The translations under genes were made by a program, and so were the position numbers. From contig NZ_LT546166.1 of the NCBI RefSeq assembly GCF_900078685.2, positions 906,286 through 970,285 on the forward strand: a stretch of 64,000 nt of DNA, in the 5' to 3' direction. Source of the DNA: Mycolicibacter icosiumassiliensis (GTDB taxonomy: Bacteria > Actinomycetota > Actinomycetes > Mycobacteriales > Mycobacteriaceae). The notes under the pieces were generated by a model. That model was not told the origin of the DNA. It was given only the letters and a program-made list of their open reading frames with translations, and made no database searches. This document shows positions 18,593 through 27,124 of the stretch, piece after piece (within the stretch, counting starts at the first letter, position 1; every line of letters starts with the position of its first letter).

Positions 18593-19785
18593 GCGCGCCA
18601 CCGACCACGGCAGCAGACGACCCGATCGAAGAGTCGGCCGACACCGACACCACGACCCGGCAGGTAGCTACCCAAAAGAATCGTCGTGGCGTGAAGACGC
18701 TGGTGACAACGCTGGTCGCCGGTGCACTGATCGTCGCCGCGGTAGCCGCCTCGCAGTTCAACCTTTTCGGCGGGCACATCACCGTCACCGCCCAGTTCGA
18801 CAGCGCCGCAGGCCTTTACGAAGGCAACGTGGTGGCGGTGCTCGGCATGCCGGTGGGCAAGGTCAAGAAGGTCACGCCCAAGGGCGAGTACGTCGAGGCT
18901 GAGTTCACCGTCGACCGCGGGGTGAAGATCCCGGCCGACGTCAATGCCGTGACCATCAACACCTCGATCCTCACCGCGCGCCAGATCGAGCTGACCCCGG
19001 CGTATTCGGGCGGCCCGGTGTTGGCCGACCGCACCACGATCGGGCTGAACCGCACCCGGACACCGGTGGCCTTCGATCGCGTGCTGGACATGCTCGACAA
19101 AGTCTCCAAGTCGCTGGGCGGCGACGGCAAGGGCAATGGGCCGGTGGCCGACGTGATCAACGCCGGAGCCGACATCGCCGACGGCAACGGCGAGAAGATC
19201 AAATCGGCGCTGAGCGAACTGTCCCGGGCGCTGCGACTCAGCGCCGATCGTGGCGAGGCAACCGGCGATCAGCTGACCTCGATCATCACCAACCTCAGTT
19301 CGCTGATGGACGCGGCGGCCCGCAATGACGCGAAGTTACGTCAATTCGGCTCCACCACACGCCAGTTGAGTCAGATGCTTGCCAACGAGGACTTCGGTAC
19401 CGGGCGCACCGGCCGCAAGTTCAACGAGATCGTCACGCAGGCAACGTCGTTGCTGCAGGCCAATCGGGACAACCTCAAGGCGAGCATCCTCAACGGCGAC
19501 ACCGCCGTGACCACCCTGGTGGACAAGCAGCGCGACCTGGCCGAGCTCATCAACCTGCTGCCGCTGACCATGGAAAACCTCTACAACGCGGTCGACACCA
19601 ACAACGGGGCGGTCCGCCTGCACGCCCTGGTCGACAAGATTCTGATCGACAGCCAAAGCACCAAGGAACTCTGCAACATGATGCACCTGCGGCAATTAGG
19701 CTGCGGCACTGGCACCTTGGCCGACTACGGTCCAGACTTCGGCCTCACCTATGTCCTGGACGGCCTTTCGATGATGGGACAGTAG
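18589..19785 (+). CDS. MceD-type protein, first mce operon
   Basis: The product is 398 residues; ATG 18589 overlaps the upstream TGA as ATGA. An acidic cytosolic N-terminus (about 1-35) is followed by a membrane helix (about 38-58), an MCE domain (FDSAAGLYEGNVVAVLGMPVGKV) and a helical region with repeated Asn-Leu and Thr-Leu-Leu motifs. Near the C-terminus ELCNMMHLRQLGCGTG carries two Cys. Mce1D at 29849-31414 has a Pro-rich tail that is absent here. The next gene starts two bases after the stop. Confidence 0.88.
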   Translation: MSAPPTTAADDPIEESADTDTTTRQVATQKNRRGVKTLVTTLVAGALIVAAVAASQFNLFGGHITVTAQFDSAAGLYEGNVVAVLGMPVGKVKKVTPKGEYVEAEFTVDRGVKIPADVNAVTINTSILTARQIELTPAYSGGPVLADRTTIGLNRTRTPVAFDRVLDMLDKVSKSLGGDGKGNGPVADVINAGADIADGNGEKIKSALSELSRALRLSADRGEATGDQLTSIITNLSSLMDAAARNDAKLRQFGSTTRQLSQMLANEDFGTGRTGRKFNEIVTQATSLLQANRDNLKASILNGDTAVTTLVDKQRDLAELINLLPLTMENLYNAVDTNNGAVRLHALVDKILIDSQSTKELCNMMHLRQLGCGTGTLADYGPDFGLTYVLDGLSMMGQ

Positions 19786-19787
19786 AC

Positions 19788-20882
19788 GTGACATCACCAT
19801 CGCGACGGGCACCGCGGACAGCCATGTCGCTGCTGTGCAGTGCGGTCATCGCCTCGTCGGCAGCGGGCTGCGGCACCAGCGGCCTGGACAGCCTGCCGCT
19901 GCCGGCGCCCGGGATCGGCAGTGGGGGATATTTGATCACCGCGGTGTTCGCCAACGCACTCAACCTGCCCGGCCACGCCAAGGTGAAGCTCTCCGGTGCC
20001 GACGTCGGCCAGATGGAATCGATGGTCGCCCGCAACTACACCGCCGTCACCACGCTGCGCATCATGGACGGTGTCCGGATTCCGTTGGGCAGCACCGCTG
20101 AATTGCGGTCGGCCACGCCGCTCGGTGACGTATTCGTGGCGATCAAGCCGCCGGCCTCCGTCGACCCTTCGGCACCACTGCTCAAGGGCGGCGACTTCAT
20201 CGGGCTGGAATCCACCACTTCGGCCGCCACCGTGGAGTCCGTGCTGAGTTCGGCGGCGCTGCTGGTGAACGGCGGTGCCGTGCAGAACTTCACCAACATC
20301 GTCAACGGCGCCGGGAAGGCGACCGGCGACCAGGGCAAAGCGTTCGGAAAGCTGATCAACCAGTCCAACGATCTGCTGGCCAAACTCAACGCCCGTTCCG
20401 GCCAGATCGAGACGGCCCTGCGCGAGACCAGCCGGCTCGCCGACCAACTCGATTCCCGCAGCGCCGCACTCACCGACGTGCTCAACGCAGCGGGGCCGGC
20501 AACCGACACCCTGGTGGACAACACCAGCCAGATCGCCGATCTGGTCGAGCAATTGGGTGCCACCAGCCGACAGCTGGCCCGGTTCCCGTCGATTGCCGGG
20601 ACCGACGATTCCGGGCACAGCTTCATCAAGGACGCCAACGTACTGGCCGGTGCGTGGAATGACGTCGCCACCGACCCGAGCACCAGCCTGTTCGCCCTGA
20701 ACCGGATGATGGCCCCATTCATCAAGATGATGCCCAACGGCGGCGCATCGGTGCACGCCAGCATCGACCGCCTGGTGTGGGGGTCGATGCCCGACGCCGG
20801 GTTCAAGGGCGACCCGGTGTTCCACGGCCCCAAGCGCTACGACTGGGCCAAGCTGGCGGGCTCGATCAAGTACACGCTGTAG
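19788..20882 (+). CDS. MceE-type lipoprotein, interrupted by an amber codon
   Basis: The product is 364 residues from GTG 19788. A lipoprotein signal peptide has lipobox SAAGC near residue 28, typical of the E subunit of Mce systems (LprK-like). The MCE domain (HAKVKLSGADVGQM) and helical region follow. The reading frame ends at TAG 20880-20882 directly after IKYTL. Without that stop the frame stays open for 50 further codons and ends in a TGA overlapping the mceF GTG, the junction type used elsewhere in the operon. A TGG-to-TAG change is therefore likely, removing a conserved-looking tail. Whether the shortened protein still works is unknown; most of the lipoprotein is intact. Confidence 0.85.
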   Translation: MTSPSRRAPRTAMSLLCSAVIASSAAGCGTSGLDSLPLPAPGIGSGGYLITAVFANALNLPGHAKVKLSGADVGQMESMVARNYTAVTTLRIMDGVRIPLGSTAELRSATPLGDVFVAIKPPASVDPSAPLLKGGDFIGLESTTSAATVESVLSSAALLVNGGAVQNFTNIVNGAGKATGDQGKAFGKLINQSNDLLAKLNARSGQIETALRETSRLADQLDSRSAALTDVLNAAGPATDTLVDNTSQIADLVEQLGATSRQLARFPSIAGTDDSGHSFIKDANVLAGAWNDVATDPSTSLFALNRMMAPFIKMMPNGGASVHASIDRLVWGSMPDAGFKGDPVFHGPKRYDWAKLAGSIKYTL

Positions 20883-21035
20883 CGGCTGCAGGAACGCGTG
20901 GTCGGTCGCGGCCCGGACTCCGACATGGGGCAGGCACCGTGGATGGTGGTCGGTCCGCCGATACCTCCGATGCCGTCTGAGGCCGACGCGGCAGCTGCCG
21001 AGCCCGGCCCGCCGAGTCCGGGGCCGACACCGTGA
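20883..21035 (+). pseudogene. In-frame tail of mceE beyond the amber codon
   Basis: Fifty codons in the mceE frame follow the TAG. They begin RLQERVVGRGPDSDMGQAPW and continue with a Pro/Ala-rich stretch before TGA 21033-21035. The aromatic and basic opening, the Pro-rich end and the four-base GTGA overlap with mceF look like a genuine MceE C-terminus rather than a spacer. It could be expressed only by readthrough or suppression. Confidence 0.65.
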
Positions 21036-22282
21036 TCGACGCACTGAGTCGCCACATCGTGGCCCTGGTCCGGGCCGGCTACCGGCGGAAGAACCTGCTG
21101 TCCAGCCTCGCGTTGGCGATGACCTTGGTGGTCGCGGTCGCCTATCTGCTGGTGGGCGCGCTGCGGGTCAACCCGACGCGATCGACCTACCAGATCACGA
21201 TCGCGCTGCCCGACTCCGGTGGACTGCTTACCAATCAGGATGTGTCGGTACGCGGCGTGCCGGTGGGCCGGATCGAGTCACTGCGCATCACACCGGCGGG
21301 CGTCGACGCGGTCGTCAATATCGACTCGACGGTAAAGATTCCGGCCGCCAGCGCGGTACGGGTCTCCGGCCTGTCGGCCGCCGGCGAGCAGTACATCGAC
21401 TTCGAGCCCCTGTCGGCCTCCGGACCGTTTCTGTCCGCCGGCAGTGTGGTCTCACGCGACCGCGCGACCACCCCGATTCCGATGGCACAGTTGCTCGCCG
21501 ACGCGGACGGCATGCTGGCACAGACCGATACGCGCAAACTCGAACTGATCAAGAAGGAACTCAGCCTGTCCGACGAGGGCCCGCAGAAGCTCACCGATAT
21601 CGTCGACGGCGGCTCCTTCCTGCTGGCCACCCTCGATTCGGTACTGCCGGAGACGGTGAGCCTGCTGAAATCCAGCCGAGTGGTCCTGACCATGCTCAGT
21701 GACGTCAACAACGGCTTGGCCGCGACGTCGGACAACCTCGACAAGGTGCTCAAAGGCGTGAACCCGATGATCGGCGGCTACCACCGGCTGGTCGACCAGG
21801 CGCCCGGAATGCTGTCATCGGTCGACGGGCTGTTCGACGACAACTCCGACACCATGGTCGGACTGCTCGGCAACCTCGTCACCGCGGCTCAGCTGCTCTA
21901 CGTCCGGACCCCGGCCCTCAACGCGTTGTTCCCCAACTACCGAGGCTCGACGATGGAGGCCATCGGGACAGCCATCCGCGAGGACGGGCTCTGGGCAACC
22001 GTCGACATCTACCCGCGCTACACCTGCGACTACGGCACGCCACGTCGTCCCCCGTCGGCCGCGGACTACCCTGAACCCTTCCTGTACGGCTACTGCCGCG
22101 ACACCGATCAGTCGGTGCTGGTCCGGGGCGCCGCAAATGCCCCACGGCCGCCGGGAGACGACACCGCGGGCCCGCCTCCCGGCGCCGACCTTTCGGCGAC
22201 CACCGACCCGACGCCCAAGGGCCGCTACACCATTCCGACCCCGTACGGCGGCCCGCCGCTGTTGATCGAACCGCCTCGTTAA
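21032..22282 (+). CDS. MceF-type protein, first mce operon
   Basis: The product is 416 residues from GTG 21032. The N-terminal membrane helix (about 22-45) is followed by an MCE domain (LLTNQDVSVRGVPVGRIESL, then VSGLSAAGEQYIDFEPLS), where the AAGEQYIDF pattern is typical of F subunits. A helical region follows, then a tail with YTCDYGTPRRPPS, GYCRDTDQS and a Pro-rich end. It is the last of the six mce genes and is followed after 19 bases by the associated protein. The GTG overlaps the stop that ends the extended mceE frame. Confidence 0.88.
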   Translation: MIDALSRHIVALVRAGYRRKNLLSSLALAMTLVVAVAYLLVGALRVNPTRSTYQITIALPDSGGLLTNQDVSVRGVPVGRIESLRITPAGVDAVVNIDSTVKIPAASAVRVSGLSAAGEQYIDFEPLSASGPFLSAGSVVSRDRATTPIPMAQLLADADGMLAQTDTRKLELIKKELSLSDEGPQKLTDIVDGGSFLLATLDSVLPETVSLLKSSRVVLTMLSDVNNGLAATSDNLDKVLKGVNPMIGGYHRLVDQAPGMLSSVDGLFDDNSDTMVGLLGNLVTAAQLLYVRTPALNALFPNYRGSTMEAIGTAIREDGLWATVDIYPRYTCDYGTPRRPPSAADYPEPFLYGYCRDTDQSVLVRGAANAPRPPGDDTAGPPPGADLSATTDPTPKGRYTIPTPYGGPPLLIEPPR

Positions 22283-22301
22283 TGCTCAAGGAGATGTTGC
22301 G

Positions 22302-22916
22302 GTGAGCACCGCCGATGAACCGACCACCGAGTCCGCCCCCGAGGACGTGGAATCCACTGCGGCTGAGCCGGAATCGAAGGCCGTCGAGGAGACAGACAAC
22401 GCCACCCCGGCGGAGACGGCCGCAGCACCGCCGCCCAAGCGTCGGGTCCCCTGGCCGACCGTGGCAGTCGCGTCCACGTATCTCGCAGTGTTCGGGTTGG
22501 TCGTCGGCCTGGGATGGGTGCTGTGGCAACAACATCGGGTTGCCGCAGCGGAAACAGCAGGACGCCAAGCGGCGGTGGACTATGCCCAGGTGTTGACCAG
22601 TATCGACGCCAACAAGGTCGACGATGATTTCGCCACGGTGCTCAACGGTGCGACCGGAGAGTTCAAGGACACCTATACCAAGGCCAGCGTGCAACTGCGG
22701 CAGCTGCTGATCGACAACAAGGCGACTGCACACGGCACGGTGGTGGAGTCGGCCGTGCAGTCCGGCTCCAAGGACACCGTTGTGGTGCTGTTGATGGTCG
22801 ACCAGACGATCACCAACACCACGCGTCCCGACCCGCGGGTAGACCGCACCCGGATGAAGATGACGATGCAGAATGTCGACGGCCGGTGGCTGGCGAGCAA
22901 AGTCGAATTGCCTTAG
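22302..22916 (+). CDS. Mce-associated membrane protein, operon copy
   Basis: The product is 204 residues from GTG 22302 behind AAGGAGAT. An acidic N-terminus (about 1-45) is followed by a membrane helix (about 53-75) and an extracytoplasmic domain ending GRWLASKVELP. It is a paralogue of the protein at 11725-12348, sharing GATGEFKD, QLRQLLIDNKA, AHGTV and the C-terminal GRWLA. Mas proteins are believed to support assembly or stability of Mce complexes. The gene is probably the seventh or later product of the same transcript. Confidence 0.85.
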   Translation: MSTADEPTTESAPEDVESTAAEPESKAVEETDNATPAETAAAPPPKRRVPWPTVAVASTYLAVFGLVVGLGWVLWQQHRVAAAETAGRQAAVDYAQVLTSIDANKVDDDFATVLNGATGEFKDTYTKASVQLRQLLIDNKATAHGTVVESAVQSGSKDTVVVLLMVDQTITNTTRPDPRVDRTRMKMTMQNVDGRWLASKVELP

Positions 22917-22926
22917 GAGGCTGGCT

Positions 22927-23721
22927 ATGTGGGCGACCCGGCTATCGACGGGCATGCTCGCCGCGACACTTGCGGTGGCTACGGTGCCCGGGGCACCGGT
23001 CGCCGGCGCTTCAGCGCCGTCGTTCTGCAGCGGGCTGGGCGGCAGCTGGGACGGGCAGTACTGCACTACCGACGTGCATTCCGAGCGGCTGGCTACCCGC
23101 TATATCCGGATGGCGGTGCCCGGGGATCTGGTTGACCACCCGGTCGCCGGGCCCCCGATCCGCGACTACCTGTCGAAGCTGTTCACCAACTGGCGCAGTA
23201 AAGGCGCCTCCATGGTCGCCGACAGCTGGGGGAACGAGAACTACGAAACCTTCCAGCACGGCAACGCGTTGACCGCGGTCTTCCACGAGGATTACCACTC
23301 CGACGGCCCGTACATCAACAACGCCTACCGGACTTTCACGTTCGATATGGGCGCCGGCGGGCGGCAACTGCAATTGGCCGACATCACCAAGCCTGGGATC
23401 GACCCGCTGGCGATGATCCCGCAGCTGGGCGAGCCGTACATCGTGGAGGCGCTGGATCGGGCGTTCTGGGAACACCGACCCGGGGACTACCCCTTCGTCC
23501 CGGAGCGCTTCACACCCGACAAGGTCTTCTCCGGCGGCTACCGATCGTGGGCCCTCACCCCCGATGAGCTGATTCTGTACATGCCCGACTACCCGGTCAG
23601 CCACGACAGTCCGATCCAGTACAACCAGATGCAGTGGTACATGGATGGCGGCAACGTCCAGGCACACATCCCCCTATCGGCGCTGAGCTCGATCCTGCGC
23701 CCGGAGTACGGCGGGTCCTGA
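22927..23721 (+). CDS. Secreted MPT64/RsiV-like (DUF3298) protein
   Basis: The product is 264 residues from ATG 22927, behind a near-perfect GGAGG that overlaps the upstream stop region. A signal peptide covers about residues 1-28. Two Cys (FCSGLGG; YCTTD) follow, as in MPT64. The C-terminal half (TFDMGAGGRQLQLADI.., ALTPDELILYMPDY, VQAHIPLSALSSIL) has the layout of DUF3298/RsiV C-terminal domains. MPT64 is a secreted antigen of M. tuberculosis; RsiV binds lysozyme in Bacillus. Here the role is unknown. It is placed at the end of the mce operon and probably co-transcribed, suggesting a partner in envelope lipid traffic. Confidence 0.7.
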   Translation: MWATRLSTGMLAATLAVATVPGAPVAGASAPSFCSGLGGSWDGQYCTTDVHSERLATRYIRMAVPGDLVDHPVAGPPIRDYLSKLFTNWRSKGASMVADSWGNENYETFQHGNALTAVFHEDYHSDGPYINNAYRTFTFDMGAGGRQLQLADITKPGIDPLAMIPQLGEPYIVEALDRAFWEHRPGDYPFVPERFTPDKVFSGGYRSWALTPDELILYMPDYPVSHDSPIQYNQMQWYMDGGNVQAHIPLSALSSILRPEYGGS

Positions 23722-23745
23722 GCGGCGCCTCGACATTCAGCGCTG

Positions 23746-24414
23746 TTAGCCGTACCGGAATAGCGCCAGGCTCACCAGCACCACCACCCCTGCCATGGCG
23801 ATGACCGGCGCCACCACAATGCGGGTCAGTGTAGCGCCGATGACAGCGCCGATGAGCATCACGAAAACGACGCCGTAACGCAGCTTTTCACGTTCACCAG
23901 TCCCACCGGCCAGCCGGCTGTCCACCCCGATACCGACGATCGTCGACGTGAGCACCGTGGTGTAGAGCTCCTGGATGCCGAACTGGCGGGCGGTCGAGTT
24001 CTGCACCCCGAACGCGACCGAGAGTCCGGGGATCAACAGCAGCTTGCTGCTGTCGTAATAGCTCAACACACCCAGTCCTGCCAGCGCGGCCAGCACCAGC
24101 AGCAGCATCGCCTCGATGCCCAGTGCGATCGTGAGCCAGTGCCGGGGCCGCTGCTCCCCGAAGATCCGAAACAGCCGCCCCCCGATGACCGCGCCGAGAA
24201 GGAATCCCCCTACCGCGACGATCGCGGCCGCCAGATCGAAACCGGTCCCCGGCACGAACAGAAATCCCAGAAAGATCGCATTGCCGGTCATATTCGCCAC
24301 GAACACGCGACCCAACACCAAGACGCTGATGGCGTCGACCAGGCCGGTGGCGAAGGTCAGCAGCAGCAAGGCGACCACGGTGCGCCGCTGCGACAACGGC
24401 GACGCGATCGGCAT
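23746..24414 (-). CDS. DUF1275 (YoaK) family membrane protein
   Basis: The product is 222 residues from ATG 24414; GGAGGTAGCGGGAAGC precedes it. It has about six hydrophobic helices, with ATGLVDAISVLVLGRVFVANMTGN at the N-terminus, the usual DUF1275 opening. The family is an uncharacterised group of small integral membrane proteins. It lies 28 bases after the Rv0178-like gene on the same strand, so it could be the last gene of the mce1 transcript. It is convergent with the MPT64-like gene of the other mce operon, with only 24 bases between stops. Confidence 0.8.
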   Translation of the reverse strand: MPIASPLSQRRTVVALLLLTFATGLVDAISVLVLGRVFVANMTGNAIFLGFLFVPGTGFDLAAAIVAVGGFLLGAVIGGRLFRIFGEQRPRHWLTIALGIEAMLLLVLAALAGLGVLSYYDSSKLLLIPGLSVAFGVQNSTARQFGIQELYTTVLTSTIVGIGVDSRLAGGTGEREKLRYGVVFVMLIGAVIGATLTRIVVAPVIAMAGVVVLVSLALFRYG

Positions 24415-24442
24415 GCTTCCCGCTACCTCCGCCCGGCCTGCG

Positions 24443-25159
24443 CTAGCCCTGCAGACGCGGGGTGAGGTCCAGCGAGGTGATCGTGGGCATCCTGGTAACC
24501 ACCCACCGGTTCTGGTCACGCTTCATGAACAGCCGGTAGGTCAAGTACTTAATCTGCGGAATCGACTTGCTCAATTCCGTAGTTGCCGTGGTGTTGGTGT
24601 ACACGATCACGGTGGCCTCGGGGCCGTCGAGGGTCTCGACGGCCGCCCCGACAATCTCGGTGGTGTCGGAGACCTTCGCCTGCTTGTTGCTGTCCGCGAT
24701 GGCGTCGATGAACTTGCGGTACTGGGCTTCCAGGTCGCCGCTGAGATAGACCGCGGCCCGATCCGGAAGGGAGTCCATGTTTTCCGGGGTGTAGTTCCAC
24801 AGCGTGTGGATCGCCCTGGCCGCTGTCCTGGCGATGTCGATCTTGGTCGCCACCTCTGCCCGGTCGATCAGATACGGATAAGCTGCGGCACCGGCGAACG
24901 CGGCAGCACCCACGAATGCCGCAGCCGAGACCGCAACCGCAAGCCGCACAACGAACTTGGGCCGACCCGGACGCTTCTTCGCCGCCTGAGCGGCCTCAAC
25001 CGTTTCGTTCTCGGCTTCGGTCTCGGATTCCACCTCGGTGGCATCGGCGGCCGGTTCGAGGTCGTCCGTAGGTTCAGCTTTGGGATCGATCTCCGGATCG
25101 ACCTGCGCCCCGGCGGACACGTCGGTCACAGCACCTGGTTCAGATTGCTGATCTTCCAC
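24443..25159 (-). CDS. Mce1-associated membrane protein (Rv0178-like)
   Basis: The product is 238 residues from GTG 25159, behind AGGAAGGGGA. The acidic N-terminus (about 1-60, many Asp, Glu and Pro) and a basic patch KKRPGRPKF lead into one membrane helix (about 70-95). An extracytoplasmic domain follows, with TPENMDSLPDRAAVYLSG and a C-terminus NRWVVTRMPTITS. It is the fourth gene after mce1F, as Rv0178 is in M. tuberculosis. The start lies inside the preceding gene, an overlap of 34 bases, so translation is coupled. Confidence 0.83.
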   Translation of the reverse strand: MEDQQSEPGAVTDVSAGAQVDPEIDPKAEPTDDLEPAADATEVESETEAENETVEAAQAAKKRPGRPKFVVRLAVAVSAAAFVGAAAFAGAAAYPYLIDRAEVATKIDIARTAARAIHTLWNYTPENMDSLPDRAAVYLSGDLEAQYRKFIDAIADSNKQAKVSDTTEIVGAAVETLDGPEATVIVYTNTTATTELSKSIPQIKYLTYRLFMKRDQNRWVVTRMPTITSLDLTPRLQG

Positions 25160-25674
25160 TGGTCCCCTTCCTTCTGCGCTGTCGCGAGCCAGCGGGTTGC
25201 CACCTTGACATCACGCTTCCCGTCCGGTGACTTACCGCTGTTCTCGACGGCCACCAGCATGCTCACACTGCCGTCGTCGTTCCACCGCTCGACACCAGCG
25301 GCCCTGACCATCCCGGTGGTCGGCTCACTACGCGCCACCGCGACCAGAATCTGATTGGCCTTTTCCTGGTATTGCTTCGCGAAATCACCGGTCGCGTGGT
25401 CCATGACAGTGGCGAGGTAATCGTTGGCGTGGAACGGATCCGGCGAGGTGAACATCGTCATGAACGATCTGACCGCGACCAGCGCCTCGTTGTCCTTGCG
25501 CTCGGCACGCAGGTGCTGTTCATGGGTGAACAAGGTCCACGAACAGGCCGCGATGGCGGCAGCGGTGACCACCAGCGCACTCGCGATCACCCGCGGCAGC
25601 CGTCGGAGCCGCGGGACCGCCTGATCGACGAAGAGCGGCGGCGCTTCGCTGGAGACACGGCGGCGCGGACTCAT
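25126..25674 (-). CDS. Mce1-associated membrane protein (Rv0177-like)
   Basis: The product is 182 residues; ATG 25674 shares ATGA with the upstream stop. A short basic N-terminus (RRLPRV) leads into one membrane helix (about 30-50), then an extracytoplasmic domain with MTMFTSPDPFHAND, ATGDFAKQYQEKANQIL and a C-terminus QWKISNLNQVL. This is the Mas/NTF2-like layout also seen in the flanking genes. It is the third of four accessory genes after mce1F. Confidence 0.83.
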   Translation of the reverse strand: MSPRRRVSSEAPPLFVDQAVPRLRRLPRVIASALVVTAAAIAACSWTLFTHEQHLRAERKDNEALVAVRSFMTMFTSPDPFHANDYLATVMDHATGDFAKQYQEKANQILVAVARSEPTTGMVRAAGVERWNDDGSVSMLVAVENSGKSPDGKRDVKVATRWLATAQKEGDQWKISNLNQVL

Positions 25675-26471
25675 CGGTCCCCCTCGGCGGGCAGCGGCTT
25701 ACTGACGACATCAAGATTGTCGACGCGCCAGGTTCCCGAGGTCTGCACGAACGCCACCTCGACAGTTGCGCTGATCAGCCGCTCCTTGCCGGGCGTGCCG
25801 CGTTGGCCTTGTAAGAACAGCAGCATGGTGGCGCGATCCGGGGCGGCGTTGACCACCGCGCCATCGGTCACCCGATAGAAGTTCGGCACCGGCTTGGCGT
25901 CACGGATCGCGTCCTGCTGGGGAACCAGCTGTTGGCGATACTTCTCGGTGGCCAACGACTGGGCCCGATCAAAGTCGGCCTGCAATGTTTCCGGGTCGTA
26001 GGACAACATGTCCGCCACGATCTTTGGACCCTGTCTGGCGATCTCGGCCTTGGCCCGGTCCGATCTGTGGTCGTTTTGGTAGACCGCGAAGTACGCCGTG
26101 GCAGCAGCGACGAGGCTCACGGCGGCGGCCGTCACGAACACCGCGGCCGCGGCACCTCGCACGTTTGCCGGCGGCGGTGGCTTACCCGCCGAATCACCAC
26201 GCACCCCGTCGATTCCGGCGACCGCGCGTCCCAGGCTCCAACCGGTAACCGTAGGCAGCAGGAATCGGCCGGCCGCGGTCGCCAGAAACGCCAACCCGGC
26301 GATCCCCGTTGCGGTCCACCGCCCGACACTGCCGGACGGGAAACACAGGGCGAGCACGCCGACGCTCGCCATGACAGCCAATCCCGGCAGCAGGTCGATC
26401 GCGAGCGCCGTAACGCGGGCCCGCCACCTCGTCGGCTCCGGACGCGGCGCGACGGTCACGGTGTCGGTCAC
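25671..26471 (-). CDS. Mce1-associated RDD-domain membrane protein (Rv0176-like)
   Basis: The product is 266 residues. The N-terminal 120 residues form an RDD-like membrane region, opening RWRARVTALAIDLLPGLAVM and continuing with helices to about residue 135. An extracytoplasmic domain follows (YDPETLQADFDRAQSLATEKYRQQL), with a C-terminus GTWRVDNLDVVSKPLP. Four-base overlaps join it to both neighbours. The combination of RDD helices with a Mas-type domain is specific to this position in mce1 operons. The function is unknown beyond association with Mce1. Confidence 0.83.
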   Translation of the reverse strand: MTDTVTVAPRPEPTRWRARVTALAIDLLPGLAVMASVGVLALCFPSGSVGRWTATGIAGLAFLATAAGRFLLPTVTGWSLGRAVAGIDGVRGDSAGKPPPPANVRGAAAAVFVTAAAVSLVAAATAYFAVYQNDHRSDRAKAEIARQGPKIVADMLSYDPETLQADFDRAQSLATEKYRQQLVPQQDAIRDAKPVPNFYRVTDGAVVNAAPDRATMLLFLQGQRGTPGKERLISATVEVAFVQTSGTWRVDNLDVVSKPLPAEGDR

Positions 26472-27124
26472 CTGGCCACCTGGTCGAGCTTTGCGATTCG
26501 GTACTGCCCTTCGTCCCGAACCATCTGGGCCCGCAGTCGGTAACCGATCTCTTTGCCCTTTGCCTCGATATTGTCGGCCTTGACGCGGAACGCCACCAAG
26601 ATGTCGATCGAGCCGTCCGGGTTGTTGCGCTCTACCGCGGCACCCATCTCGGTGAGCTCAACGTGGACCTTCGCCGCCTGATAGGCAGGCGGCAGGATCT
26701 GGGCGTACAGCGTTGCCTGAGTACGGAACTCCCCGGCAGCGCAGTTGAGCATCTTCTGCTGGGACAGTGACACATCGCCCGGGTCCGGGACCTGGGTCGC
26801 CAGTACGCAGGACTTGGCCGCCTCCAGGGCTTCGGCGTTGTCCCGGGCCATCGCCTGGCTCGCGGCGTGGTCGCGAAGGCCGACCAGTCCGGCGGCCACC
26901 AAGCCCGCAGCTAGCAGCAATAACAGCACACAGATACCCGCCTGCTGGCGACGGCCTAGACGCGACGGCGCCGGTTCGGCGGCTACCGCCTCCGAGTCGG
27001 TCGACTCCTGCGGAACCTCCGGCTCGGTCTCCGCCACCGCGTCTTCAGCGTCCAGGGCCTCGGTATCTGCGGTCTGCTGGTCCTCGTCCGTGCTCAGCGG
27101 AACGGCGCCAGCATCCCCTTCCAT
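26468..27124 (-). CDS. Mce1-associated membrane protein (Rv0175-like)
   Basis: The product is 218 residues from ATG 27124, behind AGGAGACG; a longer frame reading into mce1F is rejected. The N-terminus is acidic (about 1-55), then RLGRRQQ and a membrane helix (about 60-82). Residues 90-218 form an extracytoplasmic domain with SLSQQKMLNCAAGEFRTQATLYAQIL, ending YRIAKLDQVAR. It overlaps mce1F by 31 bases and starts the block of four accessory genes. Confidence 0.83.
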   Translation of the reverse strand: MEGDAGAVPLSTDEDQQTADTEALDAEDAVAETEPEVPQESTDSEAVAAEPAPSRLGRRQQAGICVLLLLLAAGLVAAGLVGLRDHAASQAMARDNAEALEAAKSCVLATQVPDPGDVSLSQQKMLNCAAGEFRTQATLYAQILPPAYQAAKVHVELTEMGAAVERNNPDGSIDILVAFRVKADNIEAKGKEIGYRLRAQMVRDEGQYRIAKLDQVAR

